Numbered from the stretch's first letter, positions 23,240 through 37,760 are shown. The stretch: DNA of 64,000 bases from Trichobilharzia szidati (GCA_944472155.2 OX235277.1:22020804-22084803), one strand, 5' to 3'. A program made the numbers and translations. Notes: a model not told the origin generated them from the sequence alone.

Positions 23240-25372
23240 GTTAACCATTTCGCTAGTTTTTGGCCTGTCCCAAGCTCGGGTAAAGAGGGGGATTGGCAAC
23301 CACACCACTAAATTTAAATGTAAAACTTCAACACACATAAAATATATATCACAAATACAAAATCTCCAAGTGAAAATCTTATTCCTTTCTGAAATCGAAG
23401 AAGCGAAATGATGTGGGCTGATGAAAGCCTTCGGGAAGCCAGTCGGCCAGCCAATGTGTTTTCTGTCAATGAAAGCAAGAGTAAGAATGGGTACGCATAA
23501 TGTCCGTACCATGTACAAAACATTCTGGGAAGGCTGCTCTGGGAGCCAGAGAGTTGCAAAGATATTACTGAGAAGTACTGATTATCCACGAAAGCATATG
23601 GAATGGATGTGGATTGACAACAATGTCACCTGTAGAGTCATTAATCTAATCCGGTCACTCAGACAACAACCATTAACACACTGATGCAGTAAGCGGCTAT
23701 CATGATGTCACCAGTGTCAACCAAAGCCCTAATGCAGTGGGAACCAACTTCATCCTGCAGGATCATGACAACAAAATTCAACTGGAAAGAAAGTAAGGTA
23801 ACAATTATCCAATGCTACGCAAAATGCCACAAACAATGCGGAACAAGAGAAGAAGGAAGATTTTACAGACAACTACAAACAGTAATGGAAGACATCCCAA
23901 ATGTTGACATCAAAACTCCTATGGACGATATGAATGCCAAAGTGGAAGCAGATAATACAGGAAGAGAAGTCATCATGATTCGAATATTGCAGATGATGGT
24001 GAATGGAGACTTATCCGCAGAAGAGCAGATGTGGAATCAGACCATCATCTAATTCGATGAACCTTCAAGGTGAAGCTGAAATCCATGAAAACAAGTGGAG
24101 ACAGACCACAATTCAAGTTCAACATTCAGAAATTGAAGGAGAACACTACAAGGGATGCCTTCGTTACAGATATCAGAACATAGTTGAACACACTACATGG
24201 CATCAATGAGGAAACCTGTGTGGAAGAACACTGAAACTCTCTGAGAAAGATATTTAAGGAAACGTGTACAACTGTTCTAGGAAGAAGGAAGAGAGAAGAA
24301 AATGAATGCCTGTCATTGGATACCTGGAAGCTAATCGAGGGGAAAAGGATGGTGACAGAGAAGATGACCCAATGCAATGATGGACAACAGAAGGAGAAGT
24401 TGAGTTCACTGTACACTGCACTGAATAAAGAAGTGAAGAAGAGTGCTAGAAAAGACAAACGAAAATTCTACGACACACTGGCAACTGAAGCAGAACAGGC
24501 ACGGCACAGGCAAAAGAGGCATCAGGACACTATATCAGATAACCAAGTCTCTATCCGGAAAGAGATCGACCCAAATGATGAAACCAATAAAAGATGTTCA
24601 AGGGAGGCTGATCACCAAGGAGTAGGAAGAAATCAAATAATGGACTTATCACTTTAGTGGACTCTTGAATCGACCACCACCGGCAACTCGCCCAGAAATA
24701 CCACCAACAGCACACACGGAAATGCCTGACAGAGGACACCATTCCCCCAACGAAATAAATCCTTGAATGCAATCAAGCTACTAAAGTCTGGCTGAGAAGG
24801 CAGCAGGACCAGACATAGTTCCCCTCGAAGCACTGAAGACGGCTCCAGAGATTACGGCAGATGTTCTCACTCCATTACTGCAAAAAGTTTGAAAAGAAGG
24901 AAAGGTGCCCACCGTTTGGTAGAAGGGCTACCTCGTCAAACTGCCAAAGAAGGGCGACTTAGGCCTGTGCAAGACCTAGCGTAGAACAGTGCTCTTGTAC
25001 AGGCCAAGTAAAATACTGAGTCACATCATCCTGGAGAGAATAAAGGATGCACTGGATACAAAACTCCACCAACCGAAACAAGCTGGTTTCAGGAAAGGCA
25101 AATCATGTGCTGATCAAATTGCAACTCTACGCATCGTCATCGAACAAAGCATAGAATGACAGTCAAACCCCCAACCTCAACTTCATCGACTTCGAAAATG
25201 CTTTCGACAGGTGGCGTAGGCCGAGAAGTAATTTAGAAACTACTTCAACAATACGGCGTGCAATGCCTAGGTCTTTATCAACCTCATTCAACAGCTGGGT
25301 ATATGAAAATGCCACTTGTCAAGTGGTCCACAACGGAAAACTCAGCGAAGCGTTCGAAGTACTACTGAAGTG
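23240..25372 (+). pseudogene. Decayed RTE-type LINE (endonuclease-RT)
   Basis: An old plus-strand non-LTR retrotransposon copy broken by many stops and frameshifts. From 5' to 3': a UTR-like start (near 23240-23460); an apurinic-type endonuclease start MGTHNVRTMY (about 23489) and endonuclease end DDMNAKVEADNTG (about 23926-23964); the linker KSARKDKRKFYDTLATEAEQ (about 24438-24497); and RT blocks AAGPDIVPLEALK (24802-24840), LPKKGDL (24940-24960), QAGFRKGKSCADQIATLRI (25080-25136), NFIDFENAFDR (about 25180-25212) and VVHNGKLSEAFEV (about 25323-25361). It ends before the catalytic YADD block, so the 3' end is missing. The domain order and sequence are those of the RTE clade common in schistosomes. 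It cannot encode a working protein. Confidence 0.85.
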
Positions 25373-28300
25373 AAACAAACTGGCTGCTCGGCTTGCAAAT
25401 GATATTAATACAGCCTTTAAGGTTATCTATAAAAATGTTCAAGGGCGCTTATTGAAATAGGCTGAGGCTACAACTATTAAAGAGCCTAAGCCCCTCTTGT
25501 GTGTCAGTTCAAAAACAGTTTGTTATTACTGCTAACCTACCTTTAGAATCATTATTTGATTAAATTACCAAACGTTGAGTTAATCATTCTTAAATCATTT
25601 TTGTCTCTTTGTTAAATTTAATGGCCCTTAATTATCTTAATATGTATCGACTTGACAAGTAAATGTGTGATCAGATTGTTCGAAATGTATAGCGCAAATA
25701 GACCACAGTTTTCAGATAATCCCTGTCTTCTAATACCACTATCCAGGTTAGTGCTTACTCAGTGATCAACCTATTTCAGGAAATTCTAACACGAAGTGAC
25801 TTCTTAAGCTTAAGCTGTTCGAAGGAACTTTCTTACTTCAACTTCGAGATTGCTTCAAATTGTGTTCTCAAGTAATGATAATTTGTCAATTAATCCAGTT
25901 TCTCAGTACTGCGTTCGTATTTGAGATGCTTTTAGACTGAATATCTGCCAGATTAACTGATGATGTTATTTTTGTCTTTTTTCTTATAATTGATGAAAAT
26001 CAAATATTGCATCAAGCTACAAGGTCGTTTTATATTGCTACGACTGAATTTCATGTTGAAACTTTCTGAAACTACCGGCTGTCATGGTTTTTAGCCTAAA
26101 TCAAAGATTGTGTACATGACTGATTATTCTTCAAAATCTCAAGGTTGAATTTCACTCATTATTCATTCTAAATACTGTGTCTCACAAGTAACTGAAATCG
26201 ACAAACCTACTACCAGCGGTTTCTGAAAGGAAACGACAGTGGTTTTTAGCAAACTTCTTCATTGAATTCTATTTTCAAGTCTCTCATGTTCATTTCAGAA
26301 TTTGCTGGCGTTTTTTGCTGTTTCTCACCAATATCCATTGTTACTGGCAATCCCACTTGCCGAAAATCACTTCTAAATTTAATGACACTTCGAGGAAAGG
26401 ACTCTAGAATCCATGAAATCACTAGTAAATTCTCTAGATTAGAGTACACAATGAAGCAACTACGTTTCGAAGCTCCTCGTCATCAGTATCTGTTGGATCT
26501 TTTCAAGTGCAGTACTCGTTATACTAACCTAGGCCATTTGTTATACAGTTAACTCCAAATAAATTGATTGCAACTTAAATGTCAAGTATGAGAATGACGA
26601 TCAAATTAGTGACTGTAGTCGACATTATTCCAATGTTGGGAAGTGCAAATAGAGGTGAGTGAAATGTAGTGGAACTCAGAATAAAAAGATTCAGTTCACT
26701 TATTTAAACTGCCAACTGAAATATTATGAATGAATTATTCTACTCAGAACACCGGTGACATCGTCTCCATGGATGTGCATTTTTGACATTGCATTTCTAA
26801 CTTTCAGGAAATACTTCTGATGTATTCAGACCACAGTTTGCGAATCATTTGACAATAAACATCGAATGCACAATTCGACCTGCCAGGATTCAGGCGGTTT
26901 GAAGTGATTCAGCGCTCCCAGATGAGCTGGAGTGATACATTTGGATTCAAGTGAGCAAAATGGCCGTGCAATGTGTAGGTCACTTTGTCTTTGCTAGTTA
27001 GCACTACTGATCAATATCACTGGTATTGAAATACACATGTGATTCATCTTAGGGCTGGGTCACCAGAATTTGACACTATTAAGTTAGCTATAGGCTTCAT
27101 AGATAAAATAATGGTTTTACGCAACAATGAAGGTTGTGACGTACATCAAGATATAAACATTGAATTGATAACTGTCCGGCGGAGAGAGACTCAGTTTCGC
27201 AATTTCATTGGGATTTTCTAAGGTAACAAGCAACAATAACAGTCAGCTTTATTTGATGGGATTTATTGGACTCTCTATTCCATGATAAAAAGTGCACATT
27301 TGTTTGTTAAAATAATTCGCATTTATTTTGTTATGGCATTATTAACACAAACAAATTAAAAATTTATAAAGAGAATTTTTGTCAGAAATTCTAGTATGAG
27401 CAGAAAACGTAAGAGTCACACATTTAATGAACCAGAAAATGTCAGTGTAGATCAGTTATCATTTGAGTTTGTGAAAAAGTTAATGGTAATTTTGTTGTGA
27501 GAAAGCGTCCTTCCAATGACCTAAAAGACAAATCAGAATATTTTGAAAGATGAGTGCAAACAGTTATAACCAACATGGATGACCAAAATTGTAAATCACT
27601 CAAAGATATTCACTTCGTCATGTAAATGCTTAGTGTGTACAACCCAAATCTTTCATTATGTGTAACGAAACAACCTACCACATCAACTGCTTCAGAGGTC
27701 ATTGCGACAAGTTATTTCTGGAAATAACGAAACTATTACTGAGCAGATTATAAGGTCATGAGTGTAACTTAAACAAAAGAATACTATTTGACATGAATAT
27801 TCAGTTCAGTCTATGGAAAAGTATGATCACAGATTCCTGTTTTAGTCCTGCTTGATTCGTTATATTAGTAGGGCTTAACCCTAGATCATTTATCAGTAGA
27901 TTTCAGAGCAGTGAAATACATACGGGAGGACATATGCTATTCAGAATTCTATTTGAGGTTAAATATGAGCATTTGGAGGAACTTTTTTATTTTAGAAGGA
28001 ACCTGAACACTCAGTTGTACCAGTTATTTCGATAAAATTATGGGTATCTAGTAAATGTTACTTTAACACTGTAATCGTGCCTTTTAATCTGAGATTTTGA
28101 ATGATGTAATTGCATTTTCGTGTTATGATTTCCCTGTGCAATACTTATTTATAATAACTGACACTATACATGCATGAGAATATTTATACGATTGCTTGAA
28201 TACTTTTCGTTTGACATTATCTTGAGGTTACTTTACTTCATTTCATGTGATAGCCTTATAAAACACATCTGAGATGCGATTGTACAATTATTTACTCAGT

Positions 28301-31300
28301 GAATGTATCACTCAATCAAACGACGTCATGCACTGTGTAGTATTATTTACTTTTGTTATATATAAAATAAGGAATTAATATGGAATCTTGTATTACTACG
28401 AAGTGAAATAATTATCTTCACATTATTAACTATGGTATTGGAGTCGAATTCAATTTCCTTAAATGTTATTGTCTAAGGAGTTTCAATTCATGGCTTCAGT
28501 AAATGATACATATCTTTCTTTTATACTTACGTTTCCCATCAGGGAGTGTAATGGTACCTGAAATTTGTGAAAAGAATTTTGTTTTGCGTGGAAAGTGGTA
28601 ATTCCTGCCATGTCCTTTCTTTTGCATTATTTCTCTTTCTGAGTTTCTCAAAATGGCAGAGTCACGCTGCCATCAGAATTTATTTTTCGCACTTGTTTAC
28701 AGCTTCGCCATTTCATGATGATTAAAGTGATTTAATGATATCAGCAGACGATGACTGAACTGACTCAGATTATTCAAATGTAAACTTGCCAAGTGTCCAG
28801 AAGTTTTGTCAGTTTTCAAACGTAAAATCCATTGATTACTAGTTCTTAGAGCTTATGTCATTGGATGTCAGCAATGCCATGAGAAGTCGGTGTCATGAGA
28901 GGGATAAAAAGTGCAATTCACTATCATTAACCCACTGATTTCACTAGTTACTTGAGCTTTATCGACTAAGTAGACATCAATAAATTCGTGATAACAGTGA
29001 TGCGCAGCGACTTTTACATCCCGGTGTTGACTTAGTACGTTCAAACACTGATGTAATATATAATGCAGTATACTACAAGTGATTCAATTGCCCTTTTTCC
29101 TCGTTACTGGCTAAATTTCACTCGATTTCATTAGGTGAACTTATTGTGACATAATCTTATTCATAACGTTTGCATAAATGTGTACGCGATACAATCCACA
29201 ATTTATATTGAGAAGTATAATATGCTAGGAGTAGAGGAGTGTGTGTTAGTTAGTCTTGCATAACTAAAGCAGAACAAGGGATATTTGACACAAGATCACA
29301 AGTTTGATGGATTAGAAGCATCACTTGAGAAATGTTTGCAATACTCAGGAAATCAAGGAGACGTTAGTTTTTAATAAAGTTTAGTTCACATTTATTGCAA
29401 GGTCACTATAAATGAATATCAAAAGTATCTCAATCATGTCCAGATTGTGTAGATCACTTGTCGGTGTTCCATAATAATAAAACCCATACATACATTGAAC
29501 TGTCCCCAGTATTATGTCACTTATTCCACTTGTAATTCTAAATCAATTCTTTTCTACATCGTTAAATTCTACGCTATCAAATTTCAGACTATATTACGAA
29601 ACGCTTTTATTTGATTCGATCTGTCTACTAATGCTTTAATTGCACACCCTTTTCAAGTTCTATCTATCCAATGAATCATTCTATATATGACATTAATTGT
29701 ATGGCCACTTGACATTTATCGATGATTATAAACACAAACATTTTAGTTTTAACTGCATTTCATATTATTATTATTTTATGCATTCACACCTATGATTCAC
29801 TTCCTTCACTGGATTTAACTTCCTAAAATGCCATATGTGTACGATTGTACTGCTTGATGGTAAATTCGCTGAAATTTTCCATGATGATTTTGTACACCAC
29901 CATTGAATGTTATCCGAATGGAAGTGCAAAACTTTCATAGTGCGACCTTCGAAAGATGACGGGCAACAGTGTGCATACTTTGTTTTACGTCTAATGATAA
30001 GCATGTAGACCCACCTGATGCAAAAGCAATATCCTTCTTAGACGTATTGTTGCAGATGAATAAATCCGGTTTCCCTGAATCTGTGGCTTCATGCAATTTT
30101 TGATTTACAAAATACATTTTTCCTACTGAATTAGAAAGTCTGGTTCTACACACACTCACTTGTGTGTGCTGCATCTATTCAGATGCGGCTTTAATCGGAA
30201 AATAATCGTTCGATGGTGCACACATTCAATATTTGATCACTGACATCTCCTCAGCTGTTTCATTAATTCCAGAATTAGGTACACAAATTCACTCACTGTC
30301 TAAATTGAAAACACAACTGTTGCTCTTGTATAAAAAGGTAAACTGGAGTTTGAATTTAGAGGTTGTCATTCATCGTTTTGTGGAGCCATCGATTCACCGT
30401 TTTTGACATTGGCGAGTGCTCTTTACCAATTTGTGACCTCGTCTAACAAGGTCTTGATTGTTTTATTGGCTGAATGATTCAACTTAGTTGCTATAAAAAC
30501 GTATCGCACTGCGATTAGACATCTACAACTGCAAATACTAGCCTGAGTTCATGTGTCACGTTTCATGGTATCACCTAATTTTGAGTCTTTCCAATGTAAG
30601 CACACTTTTTAAAAGAATTCGCGGTGCTCAAACCAAACTATTGGAGATGATGTTTGGTTTCTCTAAATAAAGTAAATGTGAAAACTGAAAGTAGGCGTAT
30701 CAGTGAAACTATCTGACTCTTCACTCACTCGTTGACGTTGGCTCCTTGACTACAAATAAGATAGGGATTTATTGATAATATGAAACGTGGAAAGCGTAGG
30801 TTATTGTTATAGAGGATTTCGACCTCACTTTAATAGCAAATACGATATTCTCAGACTTCATTCAATAAGCGAAACTGAGAGAACTCTGTTGAGTATACCA
30901 ATTGATGTTACATACGAACCAGAGAAATTAAGCAGCTATCCAAGAAATTCAAATTCAGAAACTTTAAAATTCACTTACTCTCCTTAACTTAAATGATAAA
31001 GTATATTTTTGAGGCCGGTAATAATCGGATTTTAAAAATTAGGCTAATTAAGGTGAGTACACCTCACCATGAAAAAGTAATGATCATTGGTGTTAACATA
31101 ATTTCATTCTGCGTTATTTTCGAATCACTTATATCACAAAGATATTCGTTATCACATTGAACAATGTTATTTACAAATCTGGGAGATTGTGGGGCAAACA
31201 GTAGATTCTCCGTCGTAAGACGGTATGCCGACTTACATTCCTCCACTTAAATGACATAATATATCAATAAAATCCATCAAGAATCACATTCAGAATAACA

Positions 31301-34298
31301 AAGAAGACGATGATGAATGTTTTTCACACAGAATAAATGCATCAATAATTTCATAGATGACTAATCGATAAGTGGTGAAACCCTGGGCACCCGAGTGATA
31401 AACAACAGTGCATTTAATAGAAGTGCACTGATTATAAATCCAATATTTCTTGTGCTGTCTTTAAACGGGAAGAATATTTATATTAGCGTATGTTTCTCCT
31501 CTAAGATCATCAAAACAATACACTCTAACTAGATGGTTATTTATTTAATAAATATCCAGTAACCTTATGTCTACACTGTTCAGTTTTACACTTTACTGAG
31601 CCCTTATGGGACAAGAAACATAATTTTCGATGGCTCAATTAATGACGACAATAGTCTATGGATTATTAGTTCAGGAATATTTGTACTCCAATGCGTTTTA
31701 TGCTCAAATATTAGTATATCTTTCCCATAATGATGCATGTTGTGCTGTCAACATTACATTTTGTTGTGAAGTTACTGTTTACCGTTATAACAGAGAAATA
31801 TTCTACTTACAAAATCTTTCTGAAAACAATAAAAACATTTGAAAATGCTTGCAGCTGAGTGAAAGTCATAAACAGGTTTCAAAATGTAAGAATAAGCTTA
31901 AACATCAGAGAGCATACAACAACTTTTCAGTGTCAACAGAGTAGTGAAAATAACTTGATAAGGTCCTTTAGAATATATAGTCTTAGTAATATTGACATTT
32001 TGTTAACATGCGTTTCTTATTTTTATTCCTCTTTTGAATTCCGAGTGGAACAAAGGGCCTCAGCACCAGTCCACCAACGCACTCACTGGTCTGCAGTCAT
32101 TTACAGCTGATTCTTCATTTACGCGTATTTTCTTGTTTCCATATCATGTGTTATCTTCAACATCAAATCTAGACACTTTACTCATCATTTCAGACTCTGT
32201 TGTCATGTGAAGGTGTCACGTTTGATGTTATTCAATTGTCTTCTAGGCATGAACCAAAGTTATTCCATTTTGCTGTGAGTATTTGTTCAGAGGTTGGTTC
32301 TTCTTTCGTTAGATGGTAGGTTTCTTTGCTAATTACCGTTTCTGGACTGCCTTCTCATCTTCACTGTTAATCAAGAGCATATTTGGATGAAGTTGATCAC
32401 CAGCCATTGGGAATGCTGTTATTGATGACTCAAATAGGAAGTGGTGATTCGATGTCGATGCTAAATATTCAGCGTTTGTTTCCTTCCACGTGTGTAGGTC
32501 TGCATACCAAATTCAGATTTTTGAACGATTTGTATTCATATCTCGGCTTTCAGGTAGTCATTCCCAAGTTTCTTGGTGTAAACGCTGCTGTCTCGCTTGG
32601 TAATTCAAGGACACAACAATTTCTTCATCCCTGAAACACTGTGATTGTTGACTTGGTGCTGGTTGATGGTTGCGTATATGCGTATATACCAATCTAATGA
32701 GAATCATCCCAATATTTCTTGAGGGGAATAAGGTTCCTTTATTTTCGTTACTTTGTTTATCTTCTTTGATTTGTGGATGAAATTCTTGGAAAGACTTATG
32801 AGCAGTCACCTTCTTAGCACCTGCCTGCAACCAATGTAACACAACTGTTCAATGAATACAAGGTGTGTCCATCACTAATTTTCATATTAACAATCATTTT
32901 TGTGATTTGATAACCAACTTGAAGATATCCTATAAATTAATTGATCAACTACAATATACTGAAATGAAAATTTATTTAAAAAACAAAACTGCTTGAAAAG
33001 CAACCTCTGGATATAAACCTTCCTTGCATACTGAATAAGTGAATTCACATGCTAAGAATTACTGCAACAGCAAGTAATAATGCCTGATATTGAGATTCAA
33101 TTATCTTGAGACTGCATTCAATTGGATTCAGGTACACCGTGTCCGTCGTCGAAAGTTTAGTCCGATAAATATAAGTTGAACTAAGAAAAAGCTTGATATG
33201 AAACTTAAAAGATGTCAGACATATGTAAAAAACACATTTAATATTATTCTGATGCAATTTTATTACCACATGTTGTACATGACAAACGTATCAGGTGAGC
33301 ATATTCTGTGGAGTTGCATTGCAAAAAATTGATAGCATGAGCTTCATTTTCTTGGAATTATTCATCATTCATCCACATCATTCAATAAATTGTATACTAC
33401 AAAGATTTCTAATTTTGAACATACTCAGAGCTGCGCATTTGATGCAAAACAAAGAAACTCAACAAAATGAATCACAATAAATAGAAATACATCGTATGAT
33501 GGAAATAAACAAGAGTATGGAGACAGAAAACACTCAGAAGTATAATTCGCAAAATTGATTCCATCGCCTTACGGCCTGAATTCAGTCTCGAAGCATTACC
33601 TTATTCGTACTGCGAAATATGTATTCTGTACGAGGAAATATGCCACTGTCGTTGTTGTCGTTTACTGACGAGACAGGATTTAAAGACCAGTCATCTTATA
33701 TTACGACTTATCATTTTCAACACCAAACAACATTTAACAGCTATTGCAGCCAAAAAAAAATTCACTGAATAATATTGCATAACCCATGGGCATTGACTAA
33801 CTGATGAGCAATTGAAAATGCAACTTCACTAGACTGGTGAATTATTTCCTAAGCATGAAAGAAAACTGGCGAGGAGTTTGTATACTACTGCAATAAGTAT
33901 ATCAGCCGAAATAATGGCACTAATCATTGATAGTCGTAAATCATCTGTACAGAAACCTGTGTATATACACCCAGGCTCAGAGAAGTACAACGGGTAAAAC
34001 ATTTCTCAATTTAACATTTGAAATTCTGAAATATTTTAGGCTTCATATAAAATTGAATCAAAGTGTTTGCATGGAGACTGGTACTCTGAAAACATTGATT
34101 TATTCGGAATGTATTCGTACCCAGATGATCAGTACCATACATAGAAATATTGCTATTCACTACTATTCACTAGGAGCATATATCTCAACACACCGAAAGT
34201 TTCCGAGGAACATAATTATGAATTGCAAAAAAGCAGGTGATTTCAGAAGCGAAGTATAAGAAATTTGCCTAATTGTATCCTTTACAGAAAAAGAATAT
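25373..34298. other. 8.9-kb gene-free stretch
   Basis: No recognisable gene. The sequence just after the LINE break (25375-25500) is unlike the LINE and unassigned. Around 27396-27770 several short adjoining frames (first one starting MSRKRKSHTFNE) might be a decayed coding sequence, but I could not identify it. The 32170-32860 segment has longer frames on both strands without a convincing family match. Confidence 0.35.
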
Positions 34299-34314
34299 TG
34301 AAATGCATATAATT

Positions 34315-34511
34315 GACGGATCCAGCGAAGAAAATTTTCTTTATCGACGAAATCATCATCAGAGGCTGTACAATCGTATTTATACTTACAAAAATATATA
34401 GTGGTCTATTATTGAGTAATAAGGGGTGACATAATTGATATAATTACTCAGAAGTGGCTTTAGAAGTGAAAATTTGAAGTTGAAAATTACGTGGTACTCA
34501 ACGGCAAAAAA
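34315..34511 (+). repeat. Left inverted arm
   Basis: Reverse complement of 34767-34962 apart from a few substitutions (for example GGATCC versus GGATTC near the outer end) and one single-base indel. Confidence 0.9.
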
Positions 34512-34766
34512 AGTTTGTCCAGTCTCTTATTCTACCTTGGTCTTAACCTCTTCACTAATCGTTCCTTGTAAATAAAATATTTTTTGATTTTTTCTTTTCA
34601 TTCTACTTTCACTTTTAGTTAGCTTTTGATTTAATAATTAATTCACTATTATCACTCTCATATGCTCCTTTTGTATATTTTCACACCCTCTTCACACTTG
34701 TTAAATTGACACTCAAATACCTTTATTCTCACTTAATAGCAATTTTAACCTTATCAAATTTCTATC

Positions 34767-34962
34767 TTTTTTCCGTTGAGTATCACGTAATTTTCAACTT
34801 CAAATTTTCACTTCTAAAGCCACTTCTGAGTAATTATATCAATTATGTCACCCCTTATTACTCAATAATAGACCACTATATATTTTTGTAAGTATAAATA
34901 CGATTGTACAGCCTCTGATGATGATTTTGTCGATAAAGAAAATTTTCTTCGCTGAATCCGTC
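34767..34962 (-). repeat. Right inverted arm
   Basis: Partner of 34315-34511. The plus strand reads CTCTGATGATGATTTTGTCG near 34914, a hammerhead-like start without a convincing stem after it. Confidence 0.9.
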
Positions 34963-35014
34963 TTTCATTTTCTTCATGACTCAATGGGTATTTTCGGTGA
35001 TTTGAAATGTATAT

Positions 35015-36884
35015 GCTTTCCTGAAAGCCGTAGTAAGTCTCCATTTGAGTCATAATTAGCATAAATGCATGTCAATTATTGTATTTTGCTGGAATGTGTA
35101 GATTCATGAAGTAACCAGAGTATCAAATATCTGAAAATTTGGTCACATTATCGAATCCGTCTTCTTTTATTAATATAGGGACAGCCTCAGTATTATCGTG
35201 TGAGGTATCATTACAAAAATGCTAAATGCGATACCACCCAATTTAACAATTTTGTATTCTCAAAAATTTGGAGGAATGATATTCATTATTGGCGTGAATT
35301 GACCGCTGGAAAATAATGAATGACGCCAATTGCTTTGAATAGTGTGCAAGTCTTTTAGTGGTTAAGCATTTTTCTTGTCACATAGACTTAATCTTCACTG
35401 ATGTAAGAGTTAATTTGATTCGCAGTCTCGTCATATGCATTCATGCCACCTCTGAATACATTGTCAGCTGGACAACTTCTAGTACTCTTTTGAAAATTTT
35501 CAGTGATAATATGTTTAACTCACTTTGCTCAGCTAGATTGAAAGAAGTATTTGTACACATTCCACTGCTTGAAATGTTTTGCTTCGAATTCATGGCACAG
35601 ATTTCAAATACATGTATGTTCCCATAATCAAACACACTTTTAATTATTTATTTCCTGTTTCATTTATAGTCAGGAAATACTTATGTGCGCATACGGCATA
35701 AGTTTCCAATTTATAAATACATTTGCAGATAAGCATTTCGATTTTTGTTCAAGCAGAACTATGACATCCGAGCCCAAATCAAGACTCATGTGACTTTTCT
35801 TCGATGAGCTCATGTGATAAACGATAGTGTATTAGGTGGCATCATTATGAATTAATCTACATACTGTCTTGCTCAAAGCTGAATAAGTCAACATTTTCAC
35901 AATTCCAACACGTCTCAGATGACAGATGGGGACGATGTTTCCTCTGGGTTATATCAACTAATACTTTAGTCGATTCAAGTGCCCAGACAATTTTATAAAC
36001 TTTTTCATTCAATTATATGGAAATTGACAATACATCTTGAAGTGAGTTGGATTGAGATATTTGGAGTGAGGAGAAGAATGGATGCGATTGATATTGTTTA
36101 CTTGTCTCTATTCTGAAACTTCCGTCTACGTTTCATGTTCAACACTTATATGTACAGCACGAAAAAGTGATCTGCTTAGCTGTATCCTAATACTTCGTTG
36201 AAAACTATTCTGAAACTGTATCAGTCAATATCTTGTGAATGACTTATTCGAAAAAAATACTTATACATGTGTAAATTTAAGACATCTGCATTCCACTTTG
36301 TTAATTTTTACAAAACCTCCTATTCAGTGAAATTTTCATTGTGCTTGCGTCCTCCTTCACTGAAAAGACAATAAACTTCACATTGAGAAGTGAAAACCTT
36401 AATATATAAGCCCAAATATTTTGAATAAGTAATCCTCTTGTGTACTTCACTAAGAATCACTTTTATTAAAAAGTAAGGGGAAGTTACTATGTCGTTAAAG
36501 GATGCAGACAGTACAATTCAATGTTCACTTCTACTTACTCATGGTGCCTGAATGAGACAATAATACGTCCGTAGAATTCAATGCACACGTCAATGGTTTC
36601 TTAGACAAATGCAGGATCATTTCTAACAAAGACTGATCTGAATAAAGAGAGGATCCAAAGGGAAGCACACTGATATTTCAAAATGAACAGATATTAGTAG
36701 AAAGGGAAAACACATTCGCTATAAACGTTATCACATAGAATGTGTGAATTTCCTCAGAAAAAAGTGATATACTTCTCTGACTTCATCTATTATCAGAGAG
36801 TATTTTTGTTGTAAGTTTGCCTCTACCCAAAGCCCATTAAGTCTTTTTGAGTAAAAGTTTGCCTAGGAATATCTGAGTTATTGT
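35015..36884. other. AT-rich spacer, nothing recognised
   Basis: Only short overlapping frames (for example 35358-35627 and 35441-35635 on opposite strands) without recognisable similarity. Confidence 0.4.
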
Positions 36885-37760
36885 TTTATGCTAAACGTGT
36901 GAATAAATAGAGTAACTGTAGTATTCGTTATATGTAAAAGCTGTCCGATGAACACTAGCTGATTTAAGGAAATGCTTGATTTGAAACAGAAATTGTCAGA
37001 GATAGGTCAGGTTCTGCACTTGTCATCACTATAAATGAATGCACATATCAGGCATCATAAGCATGCACTGTGCCAGTTTAAGTTGCCAATAAACTACGCT
37101 AAACGGATTTTTATTATTTTTAGATATTTGTTTCTAATGCGCGACACACAATGAATACCGTGCTACAACAAATTTCAGGACATAAACATACCAAAGGCTT
37201 CTGGATTAGTGAAGCAAGTTCCAATTTGAGAAAATGAGAATATTAATGAAATGAAAGAGAACAAGGAATAAACACAAAATAAAAATTATATGTGCGGTGT
37301 TAACCGTGAATTATGTTACTTAAATGAATTGTGACCGGAATGTTGAATTAAATGTGTTTTTAAGAATAAAATGGATTATTTGATATATTGTAACTATTGT
37401 TCTGCACAGGTTAACTATTGATGAATCTCCTAATCATATTCCTGCTTCATTTCACTCCAATCATGAACATCCTCATTTCGAAGATCGAAGGGTGTATATT
37501 AAGTCCCTGACATGTTCACCAATACTAGGATAAAAAAAAGCGCATTTCCGTTTTTTTCAGCCATATATTTTGAAAAAAACAAACATGCGAAGAAGCTGTG
37601 GCGTCAGTTAGGGCACAAATCTCAAGTATTTACCGTGAGGCTGTAACCCATGTGAGTGCAAACTAGGAGAAAGTACACATATTAGCTTCGAATGCTGGCC
37701 ACCACCTATCAGAATGACATCATGTCATTTTGTTGACAATGAAGAATTGTATGCAGTAAA
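36885..37760. repeat. Diverged duplicated block, copy A
   Basis: Aligns by eye with 37970-38407 followed by 39172-39620. Landmarks include GTGAATAAATAGAGTA versus ATGAATAAATGAAGTA, GTGCTACAACAAATTTCA in both (37160 and 38249), and TATCAGAATGACA versus TGTCAGAATGGCA (37707 and 39607). No coding frame. Copies are strongly diverged, so this is an old duplication or an old repeat family. Confidence 0.5.

Larger units (their letters stand above)
34311..35002. mobile_element. Second RT-less foldback element
   Basis: Inverted arms of about 197 bp (34315-34511 and 34767-34962) with only a few mismatches enclose a pyrimidine-rich 255-bp spacer without coding capacity. A likely 12-base target duplication, TGAAATGCATAT (34299-34310) and TGAAATGTATAT (35003-35014), has one mismatch. 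The right end extends 40 bases past the palindrome, as in PLE2 and the 361-1484 element. The inner side of the arm carries CTGATGA. This suggests a PLE-derived non-autonomous element, but without coding sequence the family is inferred from architecture only; a DNA-transposon MITE is the alternative. Confidence 0.65.

Noticed and set aside
32383..32842. Overlapping frames on both strands at 32.4-32.8 kb as a gene
   Set aside because: No family match on either strand. It might be an old repeat, but I could not support it.
34914..34950. Hammerhead ribozyme in the second foldback element (CTGATGA present)
   Set aside because: No convincing stem II followed by GAAA could be drawn, so it was not counted among the hairpins.
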